From the NCBI GenBank assembly GCA_002347725.1, contig DDXA01000004.1, forward strand, positions 62,001 to 126,000: DNA of 64,000 bases, given 5' to 3'. Position numbers and translations under genes: made by a program. This DNA comes from Actinobacteria bacterium UBA2272 (GTDB taxonomy: Bacteria; Actinomycetota; Coriobacteriia; Anaerosomatales; Anaerosomataceae). Shown piece by piece: positions 45,393-53,136 of the stretch (the stretch's first letter is position 1; every line of letters starts with the position of its first letter). The notes beneath the pieces are model-generated. The model was not told where the DNA came from and searched no databases. It was given only the letters and a program-made list of their open reading frames with translations.

Positions 45393-46603
45393 GGCATCGT
45401 CACCTCGGCGACCCCCGCAGTGACGATACGCTCGAGCTCGCGCACGACGCCTGCACGTCGTCCAACTTCGCCCGCCTTGAGCGTCTCCAGAGCGGCGGTC
45501 ACTCCGTGTTGCATACGTAGACGGTCGTAGCGCGAGCAGACGCCCACGATAGCGGCACCGAGCGGTGTTCCCGGAGCATCAAGGCTGTGGTGGTGCGCGA
45601 TGAGCGGTGAGATCGGCTCGAGGAACGGAATCCCCTCGACTATCTCGGCACCACGGGCCGCATGCGCTGCCTCGTCCTCATCGTCGGAGTGCCCGATGCG
45701 CCCAAGGTCGTGCAGCAGCGCAGCGTAGCGCACATGCTCGAGCTCGTGGCTCGAAAGTGCCATCCGGCGACCAACAGCAATCGCCAGGTCCGCGACGCGC
45801 TGTGCGTGCCCGGCATCCTGCGGCCGATCGAGTTCGGCGGCATGGGCGAGCGCCTCGATGGTGTCGCCGTACGCGCGGCGTATCCGCAGGTAGAGGTTGA
45901 AGCTGTTCTGCAAGATGAGCGTCATGAGTACCGCGATGCCAAAGGCCCACGGGCCCAGGGCCGGGTACACCCGAAGCACCACGGCCGCCATCGCTATGTG
46001 GACAAGGTAGACCGACCCGAGTGGACGAACCAGCAGCTGCACGCCCTGCAGTACGTTCGCCCCACCTGCCAACCGCTCCTGGATCGCCACCGTCACCACG
46101 TCGAGGAGCGCGTACCCGAGCCCCACAAGCACGATGGGTATGAGCACCTCGTCTCCTGGCTGATCGAACGTCAGCGGGAGCTGCAAGAGGGGCTGAGACG
46201 CAGACACCACACCCAGGACCGCCACGCCGCGCACCGTGTCGAGCGCCCGGCGAACGGCACGCCCACCCGGCGCCTGAGCGAAGCGCACCGCCGAGTCCAG
46301 CAAACCGACGACGGCAGCCGCACCGAGGGCCTCGGTAGCGTGAAGGACACCCAACGCGCAGAGCCCTGCCATCACGCTGATCGGTACTTCATCGCCTTGC
46401 GGGAGCTTGAGTGCGAGCAGCCGAAGCACGAAGAAGGCAGCGGCAAACGCGCCAGCGCTCAGGTAATCGAACGAGCGTAGCTGACTGAGGCCTCCCCCGA
46501 ACGCCAGCGCGACCCAGCCGCCGATTACGGCCAGCACAAGCACGAAGACACTCTGCGCCAGGACTCCTCGCTCACGATGCCGGGGGACGCGAGCTGCGAT
46601 CAC
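45389..46603 (-). CDS. Membrane HD-domain phosphohydrolase-like protein, GYP motif degenerate
   Basis: A 404-residue protein: seven or so membrane helices in the first ~240 residues, then an HD domain with HAQRVADLAIAVGRRM, YAALLHDLGRIGHSDDEDEA and IAHHHSLDAPGTP. The metal-binding HD and HH residues survive, but the HHExxDGxGYP signature of c-di-GMP phosphodiesterases is changed to HHHSLDAPGTP. It could therefore cleave another nucleotide or be a sensor partner for the neighbouring HD-GYP enzyme. GTG start, overlapping the HD-GYP stop by GTGA. Confidence 0.85.
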   Translation of the reverse strand: MIAARVPRHRERGVLAQSVFVLVLAVIGGWVALAFGGGLSQLRSFDYLSAGAFAAAFFVLRLLALKLPQGDEVPISVMAGLCALGVLHATEALGAAAVVGLLDSAVRFAQAPGGRAVRRALDTVRGVAVLGVVSASQPLLQLPLTFDQPGDEVLIPIVLVGLGYALLDVVTVAIQERLAGGANVLQGVQLLVRPLGSVYLVHIAMAAVVLRVYPALGPWAFGIAVLMTLILQNSFNLYLRIRRAYGDTIEALAHAAELDRPQDAGHAQRVADLAIAVGRRMALSSHELEHVRYAALLHDLGRIGHSDDEDEAAHAARGAEIVEGIPFLEPISPLIAHHHSLDAPGTPLGAAIVGVCSRYDRLRMQHGVTAALETLKAGEVGRRAGVVRELERIVTAGVAEVTMP

Positions 46604-47883
46604 TGATCGTCCACCTCCGCCGACGGCTCGTCGAGCAGCGCCGTGAAGGCCGTTACCACGCGGGTGTCCAGTTGGCTGCCCGCGACGCGCTTGAGCTCTA
46701 CACGCGCGTCATCATCGGACATCCCGGGCCGATACGCGCGGTCCGACGTCATCGCATCGTACGCGTCCACCACGGCAAGCACCCGGGCAAGCAGCGGGAT
46801 CTCGGAGCCGACAAGGCCGTCCGGATAGCCGGCGCCGTCCACGCGCTCGTGATGGTGCCGCACGATCGGCACCACATCAGAAAGGAACGCGACGTCTTGA
46901 GTGAGGTCCGCGCCGATGACGGGATGCCGGCGGATCTGCCGAACCTCGGCGGGCGTCAGCTGCACCGGGGAGGTGAGTGTCGTCTGGCTGATGCCGATCT
47001 TACCCACGTCATGAAGAAGGGCCGCGCGCTCGGCAAGGCCGACCTCCGCGGACGAAAAGCCGAGTGACGCCGCAAGTTGCCGCGCATGGATGGCCACTCG
47101 CTCCGAATGACCTCGCGTGTACCGGTCCTTGGCCTCGATTGCGGCCACAAGGGAGCGGACCGTCTCCGTGTAGGCCTCGGTCAGCTCCACGTACACGCGG
47201 AACGTCTGGCGGGCCATTGTGAAGGGCAGGACCAGGAGGAGCAGGCCGAACCAGGAGGAGATGCTGATAAGGTGCGCCATCGCGTATCCCAGCAAGGCCA
47301 GCACAAGCAGACTCACCCAGTAAGAGCCCGGATTCATTGCGTCGAGCGTTTGCCGAACTGTGAGGCGAGTCCTCAGGATGAGCGAGACACCTACGAACGC
47401 CAGATTGAGTACGAAGAACACGAGCACCGCAAGCGTCGGGGCCAACAGCGTGGCGACCGGACCCTGCGAAGAGTAGTCGGCTGAGCTCAGCAGGCGCCCG
47501 CCAGCAAGGATCAGCACCCATCCCGCCAATAATCCTGCCAGGAAGAGCTGAGCCATGTTGAACAGAATCCGCACAAGCGGCTTACGCTCCCTAATCTCCT
47601 GCAGAGACACCGAGGAAGCTAGCCCAAGGACGGCACCGCCCAACGGACCCGCGTATAGAATCCCCGCGAACACAGACGCAAAGGCCAGCGACATGGAGAC
47701 AGCAAAGGGCAGCTCGATTGCCATGTTACCGAGAGCGACAGTCAGCAACACGAGGGCCACAAGCGGCAAAGGCTCAACGATATCCTGATGTGGAAGAATG
47801 AGCAGGCCTAGCGCCACCGCCGACATGAATAGGACAGCCACGTAGACCCACAGTCTGCGAGACATCATCAGCGAGTCCCGCAT
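46600..47883 (-). CDS. Membrane HD-GYP phosphodiesterase (probable c-di-GMP hydrolase)
   Basis: A 427-residue protein with an N-terminal multi-helix membrane domain (~1-225; MASE-like) and a complete C-terminal HD-GYP domain: HSERVAIHARQLAASLG, AALLHDVGKIGISQ, VRHHHERVDGAGYPDGL and VVDAYDAMTSDRAYRP. Intact HD-GYP proteins hydrolyse c-di-GMP or cGAMP. ATG at 47883 has only a weak ribosome site; an internal ATG at 47868 is possible. It follows a 24-residue peptide gene and heads the HD/DUF5317 genes. Confidence 0.92.
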   Translation of the reverse strand: MRDSLMMSRRLWVYVAVLFMSAVALGLLILPHQDIVEPLPLVALVLLTVALGNMAIELPFAVSMSLAFASVFAGILYAGPLGGAVLGLASSVSLQEIRERKPLVRILFNMAQLFLAGLLAGWVLILAGGRLLSSADYSSQGPVATLLAPTLAVLVFFVLNLAFVGVSLILRTRLTVRQTLDAMNPGSYWVSLLVLALLGYAMAHLISISSWFGLLLLVLPFTMARQTFRVYVELTEAYTETVRSLVAAIEAKDRYTRGHSERVAIHARQLAASLGFSSAEVGLAERAALLHDVGKIGISQTTLTSPVQLTPAEVRQIRRHPVIGADLTQDVAFLSDVVPIVRHHHERVDGAGYPDGLVGSEIPLLARVLAVVDAYDAMTSDRAYRPGMSDDDARVELKRVAGSQLDTRVVTAFTALLDEPSAEVDDQ

Positions 47884-47920
47884 CTTGAGAGTGGCTGGGC
47901 CAACGCCGCGAATCCCTTGA

Positions 47921-47995
47921 CTAGCCCTTCCAGATGGCTCCGCCCCCGATAACGAGAGCGGCGAGCGATGCGAGGAGAACAGCGATACGCTTCAT
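47921..47995 (-). CDS. 24-residue hydrophobic peptide (small ORF)
   Basis: ATG at 47995 follows GGGGG by nine bases and opens a 24-codon frame that begins MKRIAVLL and ends GGGAIWKG before TAG. It has a basic start, a hydrophobic middle and a Gly-rich tail, like a single-helix peptide or an exported signalling peptide. It lies 37 bases before the HD-GYP gene and behind a leader hairpin. Peptides of this size often regulate a neighbouring membrane protein or serve as pheromones; both are speculation here. Confidence 0.5.
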   Translation of the reverse strand: MKRIAVLLASLAALVIGGGAIWKG

Positions 47996-47997
47996 GT

Positions 47998-48029
47998 GAG
48001 AAGACCCCCTGTCTAGATGGTGTCTTCTC
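47998..48029 (-). other. Leader hairpin before the small peptide gene
   Basis: GTCTTCTC/GAGAAGAC arms (47998-48005 and 48022-48029) form an eight-base-pair stem with a 16-base loop that contains the G-run serving as the Shine-Dalgarno for the 24-residue peptide. The hairpin could set translation of that peptide. Confidence 0.45.
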
Positions 48030-48126
48030 CCACCCCGCTAGTGATGGAAGAACCCTGTCCGCTCCGCTCATTCGTGTGCTGACAGTGTTCAAACCGATGC
48101 TCACGGCGTTGGCCCAAACTTGGGAT

Positions 48127-48789
48127 CTATGAGGTTGTCAAGAAACCGAGCCGCCTGTTGATAGCATCAAGCGTGGCCCGGACGATGGAGTCTTTGTCGT
48201 TCTGCCGTACGAGCGCAGAACCGGCGAAAGCCTGCTCGCCGAGCGAGGTCACAAGGACCACGCAGGAGACCGCGACACTCTCCCTCCCCAATCGGATAAT
48301 CTCGACATCTTCTAGGGCGAACGTGAAGGCGCCCTGGAGGTACTGCGCGATGGCATCGAGTGTGGCCTCGGCCACCAACCGCTCGCGGCCGGTGCGACTG
48401 CCCGGACCGGTGGCCTTGCCCACAAACAGCTCACCCTCAAGCTCGAGCGAGACCGACAGATTGACGTAGACGCCCACCGCCTCGGCGTTGATGCTCTTGA
48501 TCTGGGCGCGCGCATAGGGCTTGACCGCCTCGGCCTGGGGCACGCTATCCTGCCCGAGCTGGGCGATGGAGATCTTCTTGTGGTCCACCGCGATGCCAAA
48601 GGCCGCCATGAGCGTGGACTCGATGTCGCGCACGAGCTGCTTGGGCGCCTTGGAGGGCAGCGCGAGGACATGGATCTCTTCGATGGTCCCGCTGGGGGAG
48701 GTCACCACGCGGGCCGCGCGAATCTCAGAGACCTGAGAAAGCGCCTCTTCGATCTCACTGATGATCGCAGGAGATACCACGGGCTCCAT
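48127..48789 (-). CDS. Protein of unknown function with an alpha/beta repeat look
   Basis: A 220-residue soluble protein. ATG at 48789 follows AAGGAG by six bases. The first part (IEEALSQVSEIRAARVVTSP; SKAPKQLVRDIESTLMAAFG) looks like an ACT- or Asp23-like small domain. The second half has two similar strand-helix units (VNLSVSLELEGELFVGKATG then RLVAEATLDAIAQYL; and VSCVVLVTSLGEQAFAGSAL then SIVRATLDAINRRL), suggesting an internal duplication. I recognise no family. It has its own predicted promoter with a 10-bp inverted repeat. Confidence 0.7.
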   Translation of the reverse strand: MEPVVSPAIISEIEEALSQVSEIRAARVVTSPSGTIEEIHVLALPSKAPKQLVRDIESTLMAAFGIAVDHKKISIAQLGQDSVPQAEAVKPYARAQIKSINAEAVGVYVNLSVSLELEGELFVGKATGPGSRTGRERLVAEATLDAIAQYLQGAFTFALEDVEIIRLGRESVAVSCVVLVTSLGEQAFAGSALVRQNDKDSIVRATLDAINRRLGFLTTS

Positions 48790-48849
48790 CCGGGGCTCCT
48801 TGCTTCGACGTGTGCTACGGCAGGTGCTGCAACGAAAGAACGCCTCGGT

Positions 48850-48911
48850 TGTCCTTTGGTCACACTATCCGCGACGAGCGCGCGATGTCAACAGATGAAC
48901 GGTTGACATCG
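48850..48911 (-). promoter_or_regulatory. Promoter of the 48127-48789 gene with inverted-repeat operator
   Basis: CGATGTCAAC (48883-48892) and GTTGACATCG (48902-48911) are perfect 10-base inverted copies with a nine-base spacer. The leftward strand reads TTGACA from 48891, then a 16-base gap and GATAGT, a plausible promoter. The -35 lies inside the repeat, so binding would repress. Confidence 0.55.
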
Positions 48912-48946
48912 TCCCCGGCCGCCGTCGGGCCTTGAGCGCCAGACGA

Positions 48947-48977
48947 GAAGAGCGCGGCCGGTGTGGCCGCGCTCTTC
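48947..48977 (-). terminator. Terminator of hpf
   Basis: A perfect 13-bp stem (GAAGAGCGCGGCC / GGCCGCGCTCTTC) with a five-base loop, 29 bases after the hpf stop codon. Confidence 0.85.
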
Positions 48978-49006
48978 GAGCGGGGGCTGCCCGATGAACC
49001 GCGGGC

Positions 49007-49543
49007 CTAGACCGACGTGATCAGCCCGTAGTCGCCGTCGTGACGGCGGTAGAGCACGTTGGTTCCCTCGGTATCCTCGGAGCGGAACACGAAGAAGTCG
49101 TGCCCGAGCAGCTCCATCTGCAAGATCGCCTCGTCCGTGCTCATCGGCTTGGACTCGAGCGTCTTGGTCTTCACGATCGCGGGTTCTTCGGACTCCTCGA
49201 CAAGCGGTGGCGCCGGCACCGGAGCCGCCGCACCCTTGTGGCGGTCGATGATCTTGGTCTTGTACTTGCGCACCTGGCGCTCGAGCTTCTCGCTTACCAG
49301 GTCGATCGCCGCGTACATGTCGCTCGCGGCCTCCTTGGCGCGGATGACCGGACCCTTGGTGTAGACGGTGACCTCGGCTACCTGGCCTTTCTCTATCGAG
49401 CGGTTGCGCTCGGTGTAAAGCTCCACCTCGGCGCTCATGAGCATGTGATCCAGGATCTTGGCAACGCGGCCGACCTTCTCCTCGGCGTAGTCGCGAATGG
49501 CTGGGGTTACTTCCATGCGACGACCTTTTACGATCATCTGCAT
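49007..49543 (-). CDS. hpf: Ribosome hibernation promotion factor, long form
   Basis: A 178-residue long-type Hpf. The N-terminal S30AE/YfiA domain (MIVKGRRMEVTPAIRDYAEE; AEVTVYTKGPVIRAKEAASD) binds the small ribosomal subunit. A linker leads to the C-terminal dimerisation domain (HDFFVFRSEDTEGTNVLYRR), which joins two ribosomes into inactive 100S particles. AAGGAGG gives an ideal start at 49543. In Firmicutes and actinobacteria hpf usually lies directly before secA; here an 8-kb signalling block separates them. Confidence 0.96.
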   Translation of the reverse strand: MQMIVKGRRMEVTPAIRDYAEEKVGRVAKILDHMLMSAEVELYTERNRSIEKGQVAEVTVYTKGPVIRAKEAASDMYAAIDLVSEKLERQVRKYKTKIIDRHKGAAAPVPAPPLVEESEEPAIVKTKTLESKPMSTDEAILQMELLGHDFFVFRSEDTEGTNVLYRRHDGDYGLITSV

Positions 49544-49582
49544 AGCGATCCTCCTTCGTCGGGGCCGGACATAAAGAAGATA

Positions 49583-49615
49583 CCCGCCCGGGCCGTGACC
49601 ATACGCCCGGGCGGG
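49583..49615 (-). terminator. Terminator of the amino-acid ABC operon
   Basis: CCCGCCCGGG (49583-49592) and CCCGGGCGGG (49606-49615) form a perfect 10-bp stem 17 bases after the ATPase stop codon. On the transcribed strand it is followed by a T-rich run (TATCTTCTTTATG). Confidence 0.85.
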
Positions 49616-49632
49616 CATCTTACGCTTTCTGA

Positions 49633-50370
49633 TTACCTGATGTGACCGAGGAAGTCCTTGGTGCGCTCGTTTTGCGGGTTGTCGAAGACTTCCTCCGGCG
49701 TACCCTGTTCCTGGATGACGCCCTCGTCCATGAACACCGCGCGGCTCGCCACGTCGCGTGCGAAGCCCATCTCGTGGGTGACGACGAGCATCGTCATCCC
49801 CCCTTTTGCAAGACCCTTCATGACATCGAGCACCTCGCGCACGAGTTCGGGGTCGAGCGCCGAGGTGACCTCGTCGAAGAGCATCACGTGCGGGTCCATC
49901 GCGAGCGCGCGCGCGATGGCCACACGCTGCTGCTGACCGCCCGAGAGCATGATCGGGTACACGTCGGCCTTGTCGTCCAGGCCCACGCGGGCCAGGCCCT
50001 CGAGCGCGATCTGCTCGGCCTCTTCCTTCGATATCTTCTTCACCTTGCGCAACGCCAACATGACGTTGGACTTGGCGGTCAGGTGCGGGAAGAGGTTGAA
50101 GCTTTGAAACACCATACCCACCCGCGCACGGATGTGGTTGATGTTGGTCTTGTGGTCGGTGACCTCGTCGTTCTCGATGAAGATGCGACCGCTCGTGGGT
50201 TCCTCGAGGCGGTTCACGCAGCGAAGCATGGTCGACTTGCCGGAGCCGGACGGGCCCAGGATCACGACCACCTCGCCGCGGGCGACCTCGAGATCCACGC
50301 CCTTGAGCACCTCGAGGGCGCCGAAGCTCTTGTGGAGGTCCTCGATGCGAACCATCGCCTGCTCGGTCAT
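49633..50370 (-). CDS. Polar amino-acid ABC transporter, ATPase subunit (GlnQ-like)
   Basis: A 245-residue ABC ATPase of the GlnQ/HisP group: Walker A GPSGSGKST, Q loop VGMVFQSFNLFPHLTA, signature LSGGQQQRVAIARALAMDPH, Walker B VMLFDEVTSALDPE, H loop VVTHEMGFA. It powers uptake of glutamine, glutamate or another polar amino acid with the permease, whose gene overlaps by four bases (ATGA). Confidence 0.95.
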   Translation of the reverse strand: MTEQAMVRIEDLHKSFGALEVLKGVDLEVARGEVVVILGPSGSGKSTMLRCVNRLEEPTSGRIFIENDEVTDHKTNINHIRARVGMVFQSFNLFPHLTAKSNVMLALRKVKKISKEEAEQIALEGLARVGLDDKADVYPIMLSGGQQQRVAIARALAMDPHVMLFDEVTSALDPELVREVLDVMKGLAKGGMTMLVVTHEMGFARDVASRAVFMDEGVIQEQGTPEEVFDNPQNERTKDFLGHIR

Positions 50371-51191
50371 GCGCTGGCCTCCTTTGCGCGGGCGGCTTTG
50401 CGTCGCTTGCGCTCCTGGCGGTTCTCGGGCTCACGACCCGTCTCGGAGACCGCGAGCTTGGCCTCCAGGTAGGCCACGAGCCGGCCCAACGGCAACGTGA
50501 GCATCAGGTAGAAGCCTGCGGCACCGATGTACGGAGACATGTTGAACGTGCGCGCCTGGATGGTGCGTGCCTGCAGGGTGAGCTCGAAGATACCGACCGC
50601 GAAGAACAGCGCGGTGTCTTTGAACAGCAAGATGAACTCGCTCATCATCGTCGGCAGGATCCGGCGGACGGTCTGCGGGATGATGACGTACGTCATGGCC
50701 TGCATCGTCGTCATGCCGAGCGAACGGGCCGCCTCAAGCTGCCCCTTGCTGATGGACTGGATGCCCGCGCGGAAGATCTCGGCCAGGTAGGCACCGGAGT
50801 TGATCACAAGCGCGGCGATCGCTCTTACGAACTGGCTCATGTCGATCCCGGCGACTGAGATCTGGCCGATCGGGCCGGTAGCGAACTCGCGCCATCCGGG
50901 CATCAGGAGCGGGAAGCCGAAGTAGATGACCAGGATCTGGACGAGCAACGGCGTGCCGCGGATGAAGTCGATGTAGAAGGTGGCGGGAATCCGAACGATC
51001 GGGTTTCTCGACATCTTCATGAACGCTGCGGTCAGCCCCGCGGGAAGCGAGAGCAGGTACCCGACGATCAACAGCGCAGCGGCAGCCTGGAAGCCCTTCC
51101 ACAGCAGCGGCAGAGACTGCCAGATGATCGTCGGCGACATGAAGAGGTGAACGAACTTGATGCTTTCCAGGTACTCGATGATACCTTCCAC
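50367..51191 (-). CDS. Polar amino-acid ABC transporter, permease subunit
   Basis: A 274-residue permease of the HisM/GlnP type with about five helices and the EAA loop (AYLAEIFRAGIQSISKGQLE; ARSLGMTTMQAMTYVIIPQT). The signature IDFIRGTPLLVQILVIYFG is typical. Only one permease gene is present, so it likely forms a homodimer. GTG at 51191 has GGTGG upstream; the open frame can extend into the preceding hairpin, which makes that longer start unlikely. The C-terminus is strongly basic (RQERKRRKAARAKEASA). Confidence 0.94.
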   Translation of the reverse strand: MEGIIEYLESIKFVHLFMSPTIIWQSLPLLWKGFQAAAALLIVGYLLSLPAGLTAAFMKMSRNPIVRIPATFYIDFIRGTPLLVQILVIYFGFPLLMPGWREFATGPIGQISVAGIDMSQFVRAIAALVINSGAYLAEIFRAGIQSISKGQLEAARSLGMTTMQAMTYVIIPQTVRRILPTMMSEFILLFKDTALFFAVGIFELTLQARTIQARTFNMSPYIGAAGFYLMLTLPLGRLVAYLEAKLAVSETGREPENRQERKRRKAARAKEASA

Positions 51192-51220
51192 GCATCCACC
51201 CACAATCCGCCGGAATGGAC

Positions 51221-51256
51221 GAGACCCCACGGCGTGTTGCGGTGCCGTGGGGTCTC
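51221..51256 (-). terminator. Intra-operon hairpin between binding protein and permease
   Basis: GAGACCCCACGGC (51221-51233) and GCCGTGGGGTCTC (51244-51256): a perfect 13-bp stem in the gap. It is not followed by a T-run. It probably cuts read-through or protects the upstream message, giving more binding protein than permease. Confidence 0.7.
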
Positions 51257-51304
51257 AGTTTACCAAAGCATACGGTGATTCACTTCACCGAAGTGCAGCG
51301 TCCT

Positions 51305-52138
51305 CTATTCGGCCGCGAACCACTTCTCGATCATCGCGTCGTAGCGACCGTCGGCCTTGATCTTGGCGAGCGCCTCGTTGATGGCGTCGCGGAGTGCCGC
51401 GTTCTCCTTGTTGACGCCGATACCGTACTGCTCGGAGCTCATGACGTCACCGACGACCTTGACCTCACGAGCCGGATCGGCCGCGATAGCCTCGGAGATC
51501 GGCAGGTCGTTGACCACGCCGTCGACATCACCGTTCTGCAGGGCCTGGAAGGCCTGCAGGATGTTCTCGAACGGGACGACCGTGACATCGGCCGGCGCAT
51601 TCTCGCGCGTGTAGGCCTCGCCGGTCGTACCGGACTGGACGCCGATCTTCTTGCCCGCGAGGTCGTCGAGGGTCACGTAGGCGTCGCTCATGCGCACGGC
51701 CAGGATCTGGCCAGCGTCGAAGTACGGGTCGGAGAAGTCGATCTCAAGTGCGCGCTCGGGCTTGATCGTCATCGCCGAGGTGATCATGTCGAACTCGGCG
51801 CCGGTCTGAAGACCGACGATCAGCGCATCGAAGTTGTAGTGCTTGAACTCGTACTCGAGGCCGAGTTCCATCGCGATCTCACGGCCGAGATCGACGTCGA
51901 AGCCCTCGGACTCACCAGCGTCGTTGATCAGCTCGAACGGCGGATACGTGGCCTCGCCACCGGCGGTAAGCGTGCCGGGGGTCACGAGCTTCCAATCCGC
52001 GGCCGCAGGCTCCTCGGCCGGTTCCTCGGTCGGCTCCTCGGCCGGCTCTTCGGTCTCTCCGCAGCCCACGAGCGCGAGTGCGCTCAGCGAGAGTGCGAAG
52101 ACGACCATGAGTGCGAGCCACTTGCTGGACTTACTCAT
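51305..52138 (-). CDS. Amino-acid-binding lipoprotein, SBP family 3 (first)
   Basis: A 277-residue substrate-binding lipoprotein. Lipobox LVGC follows a signal peptide; a Glu/Pro-rich tether (EEPAEEPTEEPAEEP) leads to a family-3 fold (GTLTAGGEATYPPFELINDA; GFDVDLGREIAMELGLEYEF; FDALIVGLQTGAEFDMI; LAGKKIGVQSGTTGEA). The family binds polar amino acids. ATG at 52138 is behind GGAGGG. A -10 TATAGT at 52203-52208 gives it a promoter of its own in addition to read-through from the gene upstream. Confidence 0.94.
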   Translation of the reverse strand: MSKSSKWLALMVVFALSLSALALVGCGETEEPAEEPTEEPAEEPAAADWKLVTPGTLTAGGEATYPPFELINDAGESEGFDVDLGREIAMELGLEYEFKHYNFDALIVGLQTGAEFDMITSAMTIKPERALEIDFSDPYFDAGQILAVRMSDAYVTLDDLAGKKIGVQSGTTGEAYTRENAPADVTVVPFENILQAFQALQNGDVDGVVNDLPISEAIAADPAREVKVVGDVMSSEQYGIGVNKENAALRDAINEALAKIKADGRYDAMIEKWFAAE

Positions 52139-52202
52139 GTGCGTCCCTCCATCATTTCGTCGGCGGCACACGACGTGCCGGTCCTAACGTGCCTCCCGCA
52201 GA

Positions 52203-52208
52203 ACTATA
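52203..52208 (-). promoter_or_regulatory. -10 of a promoter for the first binding protein
   Basis: TATAGT read leftward; start about 60 bases before the ATG. The leader holds a CGGCAC/GTGCCG hairpin (52164-52180). Confidence 0.4.
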
Positions 52209-52275
52209 CCCCAAGGCGCCGCAACGGTGTAACGCCGCGTTCACCGGCCGTGGGTCCAGCCAAGGCGGCGTGCGG

Positions 52276-53109
52276 CTACTCGGCAGCTACCTCGAGTGTG
52301 GGAAACTCGCCGAGCCACTTGCGCGTGATGGTGCCGAGAACGCCCTCGGCAGAGAGTGCGTCGAGCACGCTGCGCACCTCGGCCTCGAGCTCTGTCGCGT
52401 CCTTCTTGACGACCACGCCGAGCGGCGTGGCGGAACCGACCTGCCCGACGATGCGGATGTCGTCGAAGTCCCGCGCGATGTACGCGCCCACCGCCGCATC
52501 TCCGGCCACGACGTCGACCTCGCCGGCGACAAGCGCGTCGAACGCCGCCCGCAGGGTGTCGAAGCCGGTGACGTAACCCTCACCGTAGTCCGCCTCGATC
52601 GCCCAGAACGCGACGCTCTCCTTCTGCGCGGCCACGCGCAGACCGCCGAGCGTGTCCAGCGCATGCGTCGGCGCCGGTGTACCGCTCGCGACGATCGAGA
52701 ACAGCGCCGGGCCATCGATAAGGTACGAACCCGCCGTAGAGATATCGGCAAGGACCGCCTCGGTGATCGGCGTCGCGCCGAGCGCGATGTCCACCCTGCC
52801 GTCGTTCACCGCCGACGCGACCTGTCCGGCCTGGACCGACACGAGTTCGAGCTTGAGACCGAGGCGCTCGGCGATCGCCGCGGCGACATCGACATCGATG
52901 CCCGCGTCCACGCCCTGGTCGTTGCCGCCGAAGGGCGGATACTCCAGGTCGACACCGACGCGCAGCACGCCTGCGGTGCCGATCACGGGCGGCGCGACCT
53001 TCGGGTCGAGCACGGGAGCCTCAGGCTCCTTCGAGCACCCGGCCGCCGCGCCGGCGAGTACGAGTGCGAGTGCGAGAGACAGGGCGATCAGTCGTCGCTT
53101 AAGGTGCAT
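52276..53109 (-). CDS. Amino-acid-binding lipoprotein, SBP family 3 (second)
   Basis: A 277-residue substrate-binding lipoprotein unlike its neighbour. Lipobox AAGC comes after a signal peptide, then a family-3 fold (GVLRVGVDLEYPPFGGNDQG; GIDVDVAAAIAERLGLKLEL; VDIALGATPITEAVLADIST). ATG at 53109 follows GGAGGG. It is the first gene of the transporter operon and is preceded by a long structured leader, so its expression is probably ligand-controlled. Two binding proteins on one permease would widen the substrate range. Confidence 0.92.
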   Translation of the reverse strand: MHLKRRLIALSLALALVLAGAAAGCSKEPEAPVLDPKVAPPVIGTAGVLRVGVDLEYPPFGGNDQGVDAGIDVDVAAAIAERLGLKLELVSVQAGQVASAVNDGRVDIALGATPITEAVLADISTAGSYLIDGPALFSIVASGTPAPTHALDTLGGLRVAAQKESVAFWAIEADYGEGYVTGFDTLRAAFDALVAGEVDVVAGDAAVGAYIARDFDDIRIVGQVGSATPLGVVVKKDATELEAEVRSVLDALSAEGVLGTITRKWLGEFPTLEVAAE

Positions 53110-53136
53110 GTGACTCCCTCCTGATGTGACCCACAG

